35,010 nucleotides of DNA from Chloroflexales bacterium. Its GTDB lineage: Bacteria > Chloroflexota > Chloroflexia > Chloroflexales > Chloroflexaceae. A program made the translations under genes and the position numbers. This document shows positions 7,793 to 16,046 of the stretch, one piece after another. A model generated the notes under the pieces. It was not told the origin of the DNA and did no database searches. It saw only the letters and a program-made list of their open reading frames with translations. The stretch spans positions 1 through 35,010 of the forward strand of contig JAKSDJ010000253.1 of the NCBI GenBank assembly GCA_022360155.1, written 5' to 3'. How positions within the stretch are numbered: position 1 is the stretch's first letter; every line of letters starts with the position of its first letter.

Positions 7793-8500
7793 GTGTCTGA
7801 AGCCGTACAGCACAAAGATCGCTTACGCCTGTATTTCGACGGTATTGGCTTTGAACGTTGGTCGGCCATCTATGGCCAGGAGCAGTTGTCGCCAATTCGC
7901 CGCTCGATCCGCGATGGGCATGCGGCGATGATTGGCCAGGCAGCATCATGGCTAGAGGAGCGACGCGCAGGTTTTCCGAACCAGCCGATGGCTCTCGACG
8001 CCGGCTGCGGCACGGGTCTGTTCACGATAGTCTTGGCCAAACGCGGCTTTCGTGTAACTGCTGTCGATATCGCACCCCAAATGGTTGCGGCGGCCCAGTG
8101 TTTTGTTCAGGAACTGGGTATTGATTCGGAAGTTGAGTTTGCTACCGGCGATCTGGAGACTATTGCCAATGCGCAAAATGCGCCAGGCGCATACGATGTC
8201 GTCTGCTGCTTTGACGTGCTCATTCACTATCCACAGTCCGACTTCGTGCGACTTTGCACCCAACTTGCCACATTGAGTCGCAACACCTTGCTGCTAACCT
8301 ATGCGCCATTCAACCCCTTGCTTGCAGCAATGCACCGCCTAGGTCGTTACTTTCCCAAAAACCATCGCCATACAGATATCCAAATGATACCGGATCATGT
8401 GGTCGAGCAAACGCTCGCCGCAGCCGGAATGCAGATACAACGTCATTCGCGCGTCAGTAAAGGTTTTTATCACGTCACGCTTCTCGAAGCGACGCGCTGA
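7793..8500 (+). CDS. bchM: Mg-protoporphyrin IX methyltransferase (BchM)
   Basis: BchM transfers a methyl group from S-adenosylmethionine to the C13 propionate of Mg-protoporphyrin IX, between Mg chelatase and the cyclase. The 235-residue product has the SAM-binding motif I LDAGCGTGLF at about residues 68-77, the acidic end of motif II (VTAVDIAP) and YDVVCCFDVLIHYP. The N-terminal LRLYFDGIGFERWSAIYG is typical of BchM/ChlM. The start was set at GTG 7793 because GAGGAGG (7777-7783) lies nine bases ahead. A longer frame reaches back to 7649 but its extra 48 residues are not like the family, and its internal ATG at 7775 overlaps the Shine-Dalgarno sequence. First gene of the bchM-acsF-bchH group. 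Confidence 0.9.
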   Translation: MSEAVQHKDRLRLYFDGIGFERWSAIYGQEQLSPIRRSIRDGHAAMIGQAASWLEERRAGFPNQPMALDAGCGTGLFTIVLAKRGFRVTAVDIAPQMVAAAQCFVQELGIDSEVEFATGDLETIANAQNAPGAYDVVCCFDVLIHYPQSDFVRLCTQLATLSRNTLLLTYAPFNPLLAAMHRLGRYFPKNHRHTDIQMIPDHVVEQTLAAAGMQIQRHSRVSKGFYHVTLLEATR

Positions 8501-8783
8501 AGCTGGGCCCAGAAAGGGTGTTTGTGCGGCGAGTATCCTTATATAAGCGACCGCCAAAATCATTTTCAACTGTTGCACACACCATATCTTTGGACAATAA
8601 GTGCAAATAATGACTGCGCCAGTATGTCTCGTTCGCATGCTTTGGAAGTGCATATGCATACTGGAACAGCACATCGAGCGCTTACATAATCGAGACGGGC
8701 AGAAGGCCTGACAAATTTGTTCCTTACGGATCTGTAGTTCAGAATTTTCACTACACCCATGTTCACACTCATAAGGAGTTTCT

Positions 8784-9116
8784 ATGAAGCAATTTATCGG
8801 ATTCCTGGCGGCCAGTATTGTCCTCACCGTCCTGTTCCGGTGGTATAGCCAGGAAACAACGACAGAGGGCGACGGTACGGTCCGCCTCCAGAGTGAGCAC
8901 GAGCACTTCCATATGCACGTCGATTTGCCGCCAGGAATGCAGATCCAGCCTGGCGACACGCTCGAGGTTCTCTCATTACCCAAGATCGAGGGACAAACCG
9001 TGGGCGAAATCGTTTATCCCAGCCGAATCCGGCTCTCGAAAGCTAGTTGGCTGCGGCGCAACCTGATCAAGCGCAGCAGCTTGTTAGAGGTTGGCGAGTT
9101 GGTCGAACATCCGTAG
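8784..9116 (+). CDS. Unknown 110-residue membrane-anchored protein between bchM and acsF
   Basis: No family is recognised. AAGGAG five bases ahead of the ATG and protein-like composition support a real gene. Residues 3-18 (QFIGFLAASIVLTVLF) form one hydrophobic segment followed by RW, so the protein is probably anchored in the membrane or carries an uncleaved signal. A His-rich stretch SEHEHFHMHVDLPPGM follows at about residues 37-52. Then comes a small, probably beta-rich domain with GDTLEVLSLPKIEGQ and GEIVYPSRIRLSKASWLRR. It lies 283 bases after bchM and 88 bases before acsF in the same direction. Its position suggests a part in the Mg-porphyrin methyltransferase or cyclase steps, for example as a partner of AcsF, but this is inference from context only. 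Confidence 0.8.
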   Translation: MKQFIGFLAASIVLTVLFRWYSQETTTEGDGTVRLQSEHEHFHMHVDLPPGMQIQPGDTLEVLSLPKIEGQTVGEIVYPSRIRLSKASWLRRNLIKRSSLLEVGELVEHP

Positions 9117-9204
9117 ATCCAATCGCAAATGTCGATACCCGACGGGACCGCCGCAACCTACTGTTTGTAACTTGTAATCGACAGCTCCCAGGGAGGTTAA
9201 TGCT

Positions 9205-10299
9205 ATGGAAATGCCTGAACTGAGCGGTACGACGCGCCACGCACTCAAGGAAGCGATTCTGACGCCGCGCTTCTATACAACCGATTTTGATCAAATCGAT
9301 CGGCTCAAGATCGACCGTATGCGCGACGAGTTCGAGTGGATCAGGGCCGAGTTCGAACACGATTACAACAAAAAGCACTTCGTACGTAACGAGGAGTTCT
9401 TGGCCAACTTCGATGATATGCCCGAGCGCGAACCTTTCATCGAGTTCCTCGAGCGGTCATGCACTGCCGAGTTTAGCGGCTGCCTGCTCTACGCGGAGAT
9501 GGTCAAACACCTGAAAGATCCCACTTTGCGGGCGATCTTCAAGTACATGAGCCGCGACGAAGGCCGTCATGCCGGCTTCCTCAACAAAACGATGGCCGAC
9601 CTGAACGTTGCGCTCGATCTGAGCGTGTTGCAGAAGCGGAAGAAATACACCCATTTCAAGCCTAAGTTCATTTTCTATGCAACCTACCTCTCGGAAAAAA
9701 TCGGCTATGCGCGTTACATCACCATCTATCGCCACCTTGAAAAAAGTCCTGAGTGGATTATTCACCCCATCTTCAAGTGGTTCGAGCAATGGTGCAACGA
9801 TGAGTATCGGCATGGCGAGTTTTTCTCGATGCTGATGCGCAGCCAACCCGGTCTGCTGAGCGGGCTGAATCGGAACTGGATTCGCTTCTTCCTGCTTGCG
9901 GTCTACGCCACAATGTATCTCAATGATGCGCGGCGCAGCAGTTTCTACGCGGCGCTGGGGTTGAATTGGCGCGACTACGATCAGCGCGTGCTCCGGCTCT
10001 GCAATGATATTTCAAGCCAGGTCTATCCGGTGACGCTCCCGGTGAACAATCCCCAGTTCTTCAGGAACCTGGATGCCTGCGTCGAATACGACAGTCAGAT
10101 CAGTCAACTGGGCGGGCGCAAAGACCCGATTGCGATGGCGCAGAAAGCCCGGTTGAGTTCGGCTATCGCCACACGGCTCTTCGCCACCTACCGCCTGCCG
10201 CCAATGACGACGACGGAAGTGACGCGCTGGAAGGGGCTGGAGGGTTTCCCGAACTACCCAGGACCAGAGTGGCGGACGAAGACGGTCACAGCCGATTAG
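9205..10299 (+). CDS. acsF: Mg-protoporphyrin IX monomethyl ester oxidative cyclase (AcsF)
   Basis: AcsF is the O2-dependent di-iron cyclase that builds the isocyclic (E) ring, giving divinyl protochlorophyllide. The 364-residue product carries the ferritin-like iron ligands: Glu residues in EFLERSCTAEFSG (about 80-92), the E119xxH122 motif in SRDEGRHAGF and the second ExxH, Glu200 to His203, in CNDEYRHGEFF. The N-terminus ILTPRFYTTDFDQID is typical of the family. GGGAGG precedes the ATG. Use of AcsF means this step needs oxygen; no BchE-type anaerobic cyclase is present in the window. It is followed by bchH after 62 bases. Confidence 0.96.
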   Translation: MEMPELSGTTRHALKEAILTPRFYTTDFDQIDRLKIDRMRDEFEWIRAEFEHDYNKKHFVRNEEFLANFDDMPEREPFIEFLERSCTAEFSGCLLYAEMVKHLKDPTLRAIFKYMSRDEGRHAGFLNKTMADLNVALDLSVLQKRKKYTHFKPKFIFYATYLSEKIGYARYITIYRHLEKSPEWIIHPIFKWFEQWCNDEYRHGEFFSMLMRSQPGLLSGLNRNWIRFFLLAVYATMYLNDARRSSFYAALGLNWRDYDQRVLRLCNDISSQVYPVTLPVNNPQFFRNLDACVEYDSQISQLGGRKDPIAMAQKARLSSAIATRLFATYRLPPMTTTEVTRWKGLEGFPNYPGPEWRTKTVTAD

Positions 10300-10300
10300 G

Positions 10301-10353
10301 CGTAACACGTGTGATGTGACACGTCATAGCGACATGGCGCACTACGTGTTACG
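10301..10353. promoter_or_regulatory. Inverted repeat in the acsF-bchH spacer
   Basis: CGTAACACGT (10301-10310) and ACGTGTTACG (10344-10353) are perfect 10-base inverted copies separated by 33 bases; related CACGT words lie inside. The right arm ends eight bases before the proposed bchH ATG. The structure could limit bchH translation or be an operator. Confidence 0.6.
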
Positions 10354-10361
10354 GATTGCGA

Positions 10362-13300
10362 ATGCTTATGCGCTTCGTTTTTCTGACAATCGATGGGACG
10401 CACGCGACGGCGCTACGCGAAGCGGCGGCGCAACTGCGGCACACACACAATATTGGCATTGATCTTGCGATCTACACCGCGCCCACGTTGCGCAGCGAAG
10501 CCGATTGGCAACGCTTGCGTCACGATGTCGCGCGGGCCGATTTCGTCTTTGGCGCGCGGCTGTTTGGCGAAGATTTGGTACGCCCGCTGCAAAGCATTCT
10601 AGCCGAGGCGCGCTGCCCAATCTGCGTGATCACCAGCAACCCGGCACTGATCCACTGCACGCGACTAGGCAAGTTCATCCTCCAGGAGAAGGACGATGGA
10701 CGAACGCCAAATCTGTTGCAGCAGTGGATCCGCAAGCTGCGCTCGAAGGGCGGTGCGAGCGAAGCGAAACGCCAGTTGGCGCTGCTGCGCAACCTGAGCT
10801 CCGTCCTCAAACTCATTCCCGGCAAAACGCGCGATCTGCACACCTATATCGTGGCCCATCAGTACTGGTTGAACAACGCACCCGAAAACATCCGCCGCTT
10901 GCTTTGCTTGCTCATCGAGCGCTATGTTCCCGGCTACAAAGGGCGGCTGCCGGTACAAGATCCAGTGATATTCCCGGATGTCGCCCTGTTCCATCCTGAC
11001 GCGCCGGCGCCATTTGAAGATATCGAGGCGTATCGCAAGTGGCGCGCCGACCGGGCCAAGGCGACCAGGCAGCCGGGACAGAAGAAGCAAAAGGCAAAGG
11101 ACAAGCAACTGCAGTTCGATCCGAGTATTGCGCCCAAGGCAGATGTGGGGACCGTTGGGCTGCTCACGCTACGCACGGTGGCGCTGAGCGGCAACACCGC
11201 CCACCTCACGGCGCTTGTGCATGCGCTGGAAACGCGGGGTATCGAGGTGCGGCTGGCCTATGCTTCGGGGCTGGATATGCGCCCGGCGATTGAAAAGTTC
11301 TTCCTGAGCGATGATACACATGCGAAGCGGCAAGATCGGCGCGCGCGGAGCAACCCTGCATCCACGGACGGGGGTCGCTCGGCGTCGATTGACTTGCTGA
11401 TCAACGGCACAGGCTTCGCACTGGTCGGCGGCCCTGCCGAAAGTCGCCCCGCCGATGCGCGCGCAATCCTGGAACAACTCGATATCGGCTACTTGGACCT
11501 GATCCCGCTCTCGTTCCAGTGTGTCGAGGAGTGGCGCGGTGACGACAGCGGCCTGGCGCCGATCCAGGTGGCGCTCAACGTTGCAATTCCCGAACTCGAT
11601 GGCGCGACCGAACCATGCATCTTCGGCGGCATCCAGCTTGGCAATGACACCTTTATCGCGCTGCCCGATCAGGTTGACCTGCTCGCCAAGCGGATCACCC
11701 GACGGATCGGGCTGCGGCGCAAGGCCAACGTCGAGAAAAAGATTGCAATCGCTATTTTCAGCTTCCCGCCGACGCTGGGGAATATCGGCACCGCTGCGTA
11801 TCTGGACGTTTTTGCCAGCCTATACCGGCTGCTCCAAGAACTCGCCGCCGAGGGCTACAATGTCGAGATGCCGGAGAGCGTCGAGGCGTTACAGCAAGCC
11901 ATCCTCGGCACGGGAGACGACCAAGATGGTTCAGCCATGCTCTACGGGACCGACGGCAATGTCGCCGCGCGCTTGAGCATCGCCGATTATCGCCAACTCT
12001 TCCCGGCTTATGTCGACATCGAGCCCTACTGGGGCAGCGCGCCGGGCGAACTGCTGAACGATGGCAAGAGCTTCTACATTCTTGGACAGCAGTTTGGCAA
12101 CATTTTTGTTGGCATCCAGCCCAGCTTCGGCTACGAGCGCGATCCGATGCGGCTGCTGATGGCCAAAGACGCCGCCCCGCATCACGGCTTCGCCGCGTTC
12201 TATACCTGGATAGACAAGGTATTCGGCGCCGACGCGATGGTCCATTTTGGCACCCACGGCGCGCTCGAGTTTATGCCCGGCAAGCAGGTTGGCCTGAGCA
12301 GCAATTGCTGGCCGACGCAGTTGCTTGGCAACCTGCCCAACTTCTACTACTACAGTGTCAACAACCCGAGCGAGGCGACGATCGCCAAACGGCGCAGCGC
12401 TGCGACAACGATCAGCTATCTGGTGCCGCCGCTGCAACAGGCTGGCCTCTACAAAGGATTGCGCCTGCTCAAGGACAACCTGGAGAATTATCGCCAGCGA
12501 CCCGATCCGGCTCTGCTGGAGGATATTCGCCTGCAGGCCGAAAAGCTTGGCCTGCATGTCGAAGAGGCAAGCGCCGGCAACGGCCACGCGCCTGCCGCAT
12601 CGGGCCTGTCTGACGAGGCGTATATCGCGGCTCTGAACCACGAACTCCTCCAGACTGAGCAGCGCATGATTCCGGCGGGACTGCACGTCCTGGGCCAACC
12701 GCCCGCAAAGGGTGAGCTGATCGACTTCCTGGCTCTGGTTACCGCTTTCAAGGAAACGAGAAGCGAACCTGAGAAAGCGCGACGCCGTTCGCAAGACATG
12801 GGCGCCGCTACGCCTTCGACCCTGCCGCAACTTATCGCCGCGGGGCTCGGCTGGGACTATGAGGATCTGCGCGCTCAACTCAAGCATGACCGTACCGCCC
12901 AGGAACGCTGGGAGCAAATCGACCGGATTGTGCATGAGGCAATGAAGCACTTTGTGGAAGCGAACGGTGCGACGCCTCAGTCGCCCTATGCAAGCCTCAA
13001 CGCTCAATTAGAAGGCGCCGCGAACATCCCCGCCGGCAGCATCGACCCGCTCTGGCGCTTCTTGACCGACCTGACCGAACGGCTCACGGCGGACGGGGAA
13101 GTGCGCGGTCTGCTCCACGCCTTGCATGGCGGTTATACGCCGCCTTCGCCGGGCAACGACGTCGTGCGCAACCCGGCAGTCGTGCCGACCGGTCGCAATA
13201 TCCACGCGCTCGACCCCTATCGAGTGCCTTCGGCGGTGGCGCTGGCCAACGGCGCACGGTTGATGGCCGAGATGATCGAGCGCCTGACCTGCGAACAGGG

Positions 13301-14387
13301 CGCCTTGCCCGAAACGGTTGCGCTGGTGCTGTGGGGCACCGACAACCTCAAGAGCGACTGCGAAGGCGTTGCTCAGGTATTGGCCCTGCTGGGCGCTCGC
13401 ACCGTAACCGATGAACTGGGCAACGTCAGCGGCATTACGCTCATTCCTTTGGCCGAGCTTGATCGCCCCCGCATCGATGTGGTGGTAACCGTTAGTGGAA
13501 TCTTCCGCGACCTCTTCACCCATCAGATGAGCTTGCTCGACCAGGCGGTCAAACTAGCCGCTGACGCCGACGAACCGACAGAGTTCAACTTTGTGCGCAA
13601 ACACGCCCTGGCGCAGGCTGCCGAACTCGGCGTCAGCCTGGAGGAAGCAGCCACTCGGGTCTTTGCCAATGCGCCGGGCAGCTATGGCGCTAATGTCAAC
13701 AATCTTGTCGAGAGCAGTACGTGGGATAATGCTGACCAACTGAGCGACGCTTTCCTGAGTCGCAAAAGTTTTTCGGCCAGCAAATCCGGCGAGTGGCGTG
13801 AGACCCGCGCGATTATGGAGCGGGCGCTCGCCACTGTCGATGCCAGCTTCCAAAACATCGACAGCTTCGAAGTCGGCATCAGCGACATTAACAACTATTA
13901 TGAGAACCTGGGCGGCATCACCAAGAGCGTTGAGATACTCCGCGGCAAACGCCCGCCGGTCCTCGTCGCCGACGCCGTCTCAACCAGCGAGCGGCTCAGC
14001 TCGCTCGAGCAGATGGTGCGCCTGGAAACCCGCGCCAAGCTGCTCAATCCCAAGTGGTACGAATCGATGCTGGTCCACGGCTTTCAAGGGGCGCGCGAGA
14101 TCGAGGCGCGCGTCAACAACACCTATGGTTGGAGCGCCACCGCCGGCGCTGTCGAGGATTGGGTCTATCAGGGCGTCGCCGACACTTTCTTGCTCGACGA
14201 GGCGATGCGCAAGCGTATGGCGCAACTCAACCCGCATGCGACAGCAGCGATGGCTGGGCGGCTGCTCGAAGCCAACAGCCGTGGTTTTTGGGAGGCCGAC
14301 GAATCGACCCTCGAATCCCTGCGTGACATTTACTCCGACTTAGAGGATCGGCTGGAGGGGATTAGCGACGCGGTGGAAGTCAGCTAG
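10362..14387 (+). CDS. bchH: Magnesium chelatase subunit H (BchH)
   Basis: BchH is the large porphyrin-binding subunit of Mg chelatase, which inserts Mg2+ into protoporphyrin IX with the ATPase subunits BchI and BchD (not encoded here). The roughly 1340-residue product is of normal length. It begins with RFVFLTIDGTHATALREA and the N-terminal BchH domain, then the CobN/BchH body with MVHFGTHGALEFMPGKQVGLS, the SVNNPSEATIAKRRS segment, and near the C-terminus VNNTYGWSATAGAVEDWVYQ. The start is uncertain: TTG 10356, ATG 10362 or ATG 10368; the last begins exactly at the conserved MRFVFLT. Members of this phylum often carry several bchH paralogues; proximity to acsF and bchM suggests this one serves bacteriochlorophyll synthesis. 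Confidence 0.95.
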   Translation: MLMRFVFLTIDGTHATALREAAAQLRHTHNIGIDLAIYTAPTLRSEADWQRLRHDVARADFVFGARLFGEDLVRPLQSILAEARCPICVITSNPALIHCTRLGKFILQEKDDGRTPNLLQQWIRKLRSKGGASEAKRQLALLRNLSSVLKLIPGKTRDLHTYIVAHQYWLNNAPENIRRLLCLLIERYVPGYKGRLPVQDPVIFPDVALFHPDAPAPFEDIEAYRKWRADRAKATRQPGQKKQKAKDKQLQFDPSIAPKADVGTVGLLTLRTVALSGNTAHLTALVHALETRGIEVRLAYASGLDMRPAIEKFFLSDDTHAKRQDRRARSNPASTDGGRSASIDLLINGTGFALVGGPAESRPADARAILEQLDIGYLDLIPLSFQCVEEWRGDDSGLAPIQVALNVAIPELDGATEPCIFGGIQLGNDTFIALPDQVDLLAKRITRRIGLRRKANVEKKIAIAIFSFPPTLGNIGTAAYLDVFASLYRLLQELAAEGYNVEMPESVEALQQAILGTGDDQDGSAMLYGTDGNVAARLSIADYRQLFPAYVDIEPYWGSAPGELLNDGKSFYILGQQFGNIFVGIQPSFGYERDPMRLLMAKDAAPHHGFAAFYTWIDKVFGADAMVHFGTHGALEFMPGKQVGLSSNCWPTQLLGNLPNFYYYSVNNPSEATIAKRRSAATTISYLVPPLQQAGLYKGLRLLKDNLENYRQRPDPALLEDIRLQAEKLGLHVEEASAGNGHAPAASGLSDEAYIAALNHELLQTEQRMIPAGLHVLGQPPAKGELIDFLALVTAFKETRSEPEKARRRSQDMGAATPSTLPQLIAAGLGWDYEDLRAQLKHDRTAQERWEQIDRIVHEAMKHFVEANGATPQSPYASLNAQLEGAANIPAGSIDPLWRFLTDLTERLTADGEVRGLLHALHGGYTPPSPGNDVVRNPAVVPTGRNIHALDPYRVPSAVALANGARLMAEMIERLTCEQGALPETVALVLWGTDNLKSDCEGVAQVLALLGARTVTDELGNVSGITLIPLAELDRPRIDVVVTVSGIFRDLFTHQMSLLDQAVKLAADADEPTEFNFVRKHALAQAAELGVSLEEAATRVFANAPGSYGANVNNLVESSTWDNADQLSDAFLSRKSFSASKSGEWRETRAIMERALATVDASFQNIDSFEVGISDINNYYENLGGITKSVEILRGKRPPVLVADAVSTSERLSSLEQMVRLETRAKLLNPKWYESMLVHGFQGAREIEARVNNTYGWSATAGAVEDWVYQGVADTFLLDEAMRKRMAQLNPHATAAMAGRLLEANSRGFWEADESTLESLRDIYSDLEDRLEGISDAVEVS

Positions 14388-14417
14388 AGAGATGAAGAGA
14401 GGAGGAAGGAGTTGCTT

Positions 14418-14438
14418 ATGAACCATCCATCGCTTTAG
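14418..14438 (+). CDS. Possible six-residue leader peptide (MNHPSL) after bchH
   Basis: The strong ribosome site AGGAAGGAG (14403-14411) precedes ATG 14418 by six bases, yet the frame stops after six codons. A second open frame without its own start continues from here to 14592 (protein-like reading including DRFFGDGLGLSSHVLIAAGG). Either a regulatory mini-ORF sits in front of the carrier gene, or a small gene has been broken by a frameshift near its start. Confidence 0.3.
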   Translation: MNHPSL

Positions 14439-14618
14439 CCCATGTTTTAGGATTTAATGCACTCGGCAACGATCTCCGCGCTGGGATACGCGCGACAGAT
14501 CGGTTTTTCGGCGACGGTCTAGGGCTATCCAGCCACGTGTTGATCGCCGCCGGTGGTATGGCTGCGCTTTTGTTTTGTTCGGACGCTGCTCACGATACAA
14601 GCGCTTGAAGGAGCCACA

Positions 14619-15923
14619 ATGACCATCTTCAAGAACATTCGTCTTGGACTGCTGCATGTAGCTGTCGCCGTGACTCTGGTGCCTATCACCGGCATCCTGA
14701 ATCGGATCATGATCCACGATTTGGGCATTCTGGCCAGCGTGGTTGCGGCACTGATCATTCTGCCTCACGTGCTCTCGCCGCTCCAAGTATGGATCGGCAA
14801 CTATTCCGATCAGCACCCGCTCTTCGGCTACCGGCGCACGCCCTATATAGCGCTCGGGCTGCTCCTGTGCATCGGCGGGGCGGTGCTAACACCGCACGTC
14901 GCCCTCCTGATGGCCGAACAGTTTTGGCTTGGTCTGGCCTTCGGCGTGCTGGTCTTCGGTTGTTGGGGCGTTGGCTTCAACATCGCGGTCGTGTCGTATC
15001 TCTCGCTTGCGAGCGACCTTTCGGAAGAACACCAGCGTTCACGCACAATCGCCATTATGTGGTTTATGATGATCACCAGCGTGATTGTCACCGCCATTGT
15101 GACCGGACGCGCGCTCGACCCCTATAGCGAAGCTCAGCTGATCTCGGTTTTTGCCTGGGCCGGTTTGGCTGCGCTGCTCATCGCTACGGCGGGGTTGATT
15201 GGCCTCGAACCGCGCCAACAGACGCTCTTGCACCAAGCAGATCGCCCAGACCAGCATGCGACAATCCAGGCGATTATCGGCAATCCGCACGCGCGCCGCT
15301 TCTTCATCTATCTAACGTTAATGCTGTCGGCTATCCTAGGCCAGGACGTGTTACTGGAGCCATTCGGCGCGCAGTTGTTCGGGATGGATGTGCGGCAGAC
15401 CACCCAGCTGACCGCCACTTGGGGCGGGATGACCCTAGTCGCGCTACTGCTCCATGGTATGGTCTTGAGCCGTTGGCTGGCCAAGAAACCCGGCGCATTC
15501 CTGGGCGGCGTCATTGCGGCAATCGGCTTGGTGCTGATCGCGATAAGCGGTATACTCCAGATCGAGGCCTTGTTCGTCCCCGGCGTCGCCGTCCTGGGGT
15601 TTGGCACGGGCATTGCAACCGCCACCAACCTTGCCCTAATGCTGGATATGACGACGCCAGAGCAAGTTGGGTTGTTCATTGGGGCTTGGGGCGTTGCCGA
15701 TGCGCTGGCCCGCGGGCTGGGCAATCTGCTCGGCGGGGTTATGCGCGATGTCATTACGTTTACCACCGGCAGCGCCAATACGGGCTATATCAGCGTATTC
15801 CTTATCCAGGCAGCGATTCTCGGCGTATCCCTGCTGCTGCTCAGCCGGATTAGCGTCGTTGCGTTCCGTAGCCGAAATCAACCTAGCCTGACCCAAATCG
15901 TCGCCATCGCCGGAGATGCATAA
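14619..15923 (+). CDS. PucC/BCD-family MFS-type bacteriochlorophyll carrier
   Basis: The 434-residue product is a polytopic membrane protein with about 12 hydrophobic segments. It has the PucC/LhaA/BCD-family signatures: an N-terminal FKNIRLGLLHVAVAVTLVP, LNRIMIHDLG, QVWIGNYSDQHPLFGYRRTP between the early helices, and LASDLSEEHQRSRTIAIMW. These proteins are linked to bacteriochlorophyll or light-harvesting complex assembly in phototrophs. The ATG at 14619 has AAGGAG five bases ahead; a longer frame from 14553 lacks a ribosome site. It is the last gene of the bchM group. Its exact cargo here is not known. Confidence 0.88.
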   Translation: MTIFKNIRLGLLHVAVAVTLVPITGILNRIMIHDLGILASVVAALIILPHVLSPLQVWIGNYSDQHPLFGYRRTPYIALGLLLCIGGAVLTPHVALLMAEQFWLGLAFGVLVFGCWGVGFNIAVVSYLSLASDLSEEHQRSRTIAIMWFMMITSVIVTAIVTGRALDPYSEAQLISVFAWAGLAALLIATAGLIGLEPRQQTLLHQADRPDQHATIQAIIGNPHARRFFIYLTLMLSAILGQDVLLEPFGAQLFGMDVRQTTQLTATWGGMTLVALLLHGMVLSRWLAKKPGAFLGGVIAAIGLVLIAISGILQIEALFVPGVAVLGFGTGIATATNLALMLDMTTPEQVGLFIGAWGVADALARGLGNLLGGVMRDVITFTTGSANTGYISVFLIQAAILGVSLLLLSRISVVAFRSRNQPSLTQIVAIAGDA

Positions 15924-15926
15924 GGA

Positions 15927-15955
15927 TTGACAACGTCAATTGTTCGTGATAAATT
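15927..15955 (+). promoter_or_regulatory. Promoter of the hemACDBEL operon
   Basis: A consensus -35 TTGACA (15927-15932) is followed after exactly 17 bases by TAAATT (15950-15955), a four-of-six match to the -10. The -35 is part of the palindrome TTGACaacGTCAA (15927-15939), which could let a repressor block it. It starts six bases after the carrier gene stop and leaves a leader of about 85 bases. Confidence 0.6.
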
Positions 15956-16046
15956 TCGCTTATGTATAGATTTAGGTAGATTTCTTCAACTTTGCTAACA
16001 TTTTCCACCAAGCGATCTACTCTTGGGCATTGGGGGGCTCTACATC

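Noticed and set aside
8339-8983. 214-codon minus-strand frame
   Set aside because: It overlaps the ends of bchM and the 110-residue gene and is rich in Cys, Ser and Arg as expected from antisense reading.
11931-13523. Long frames antisense to bchH
   Set aside because: They mirror a highly conserved gene and have no ribosome sites or recognisable motifs.
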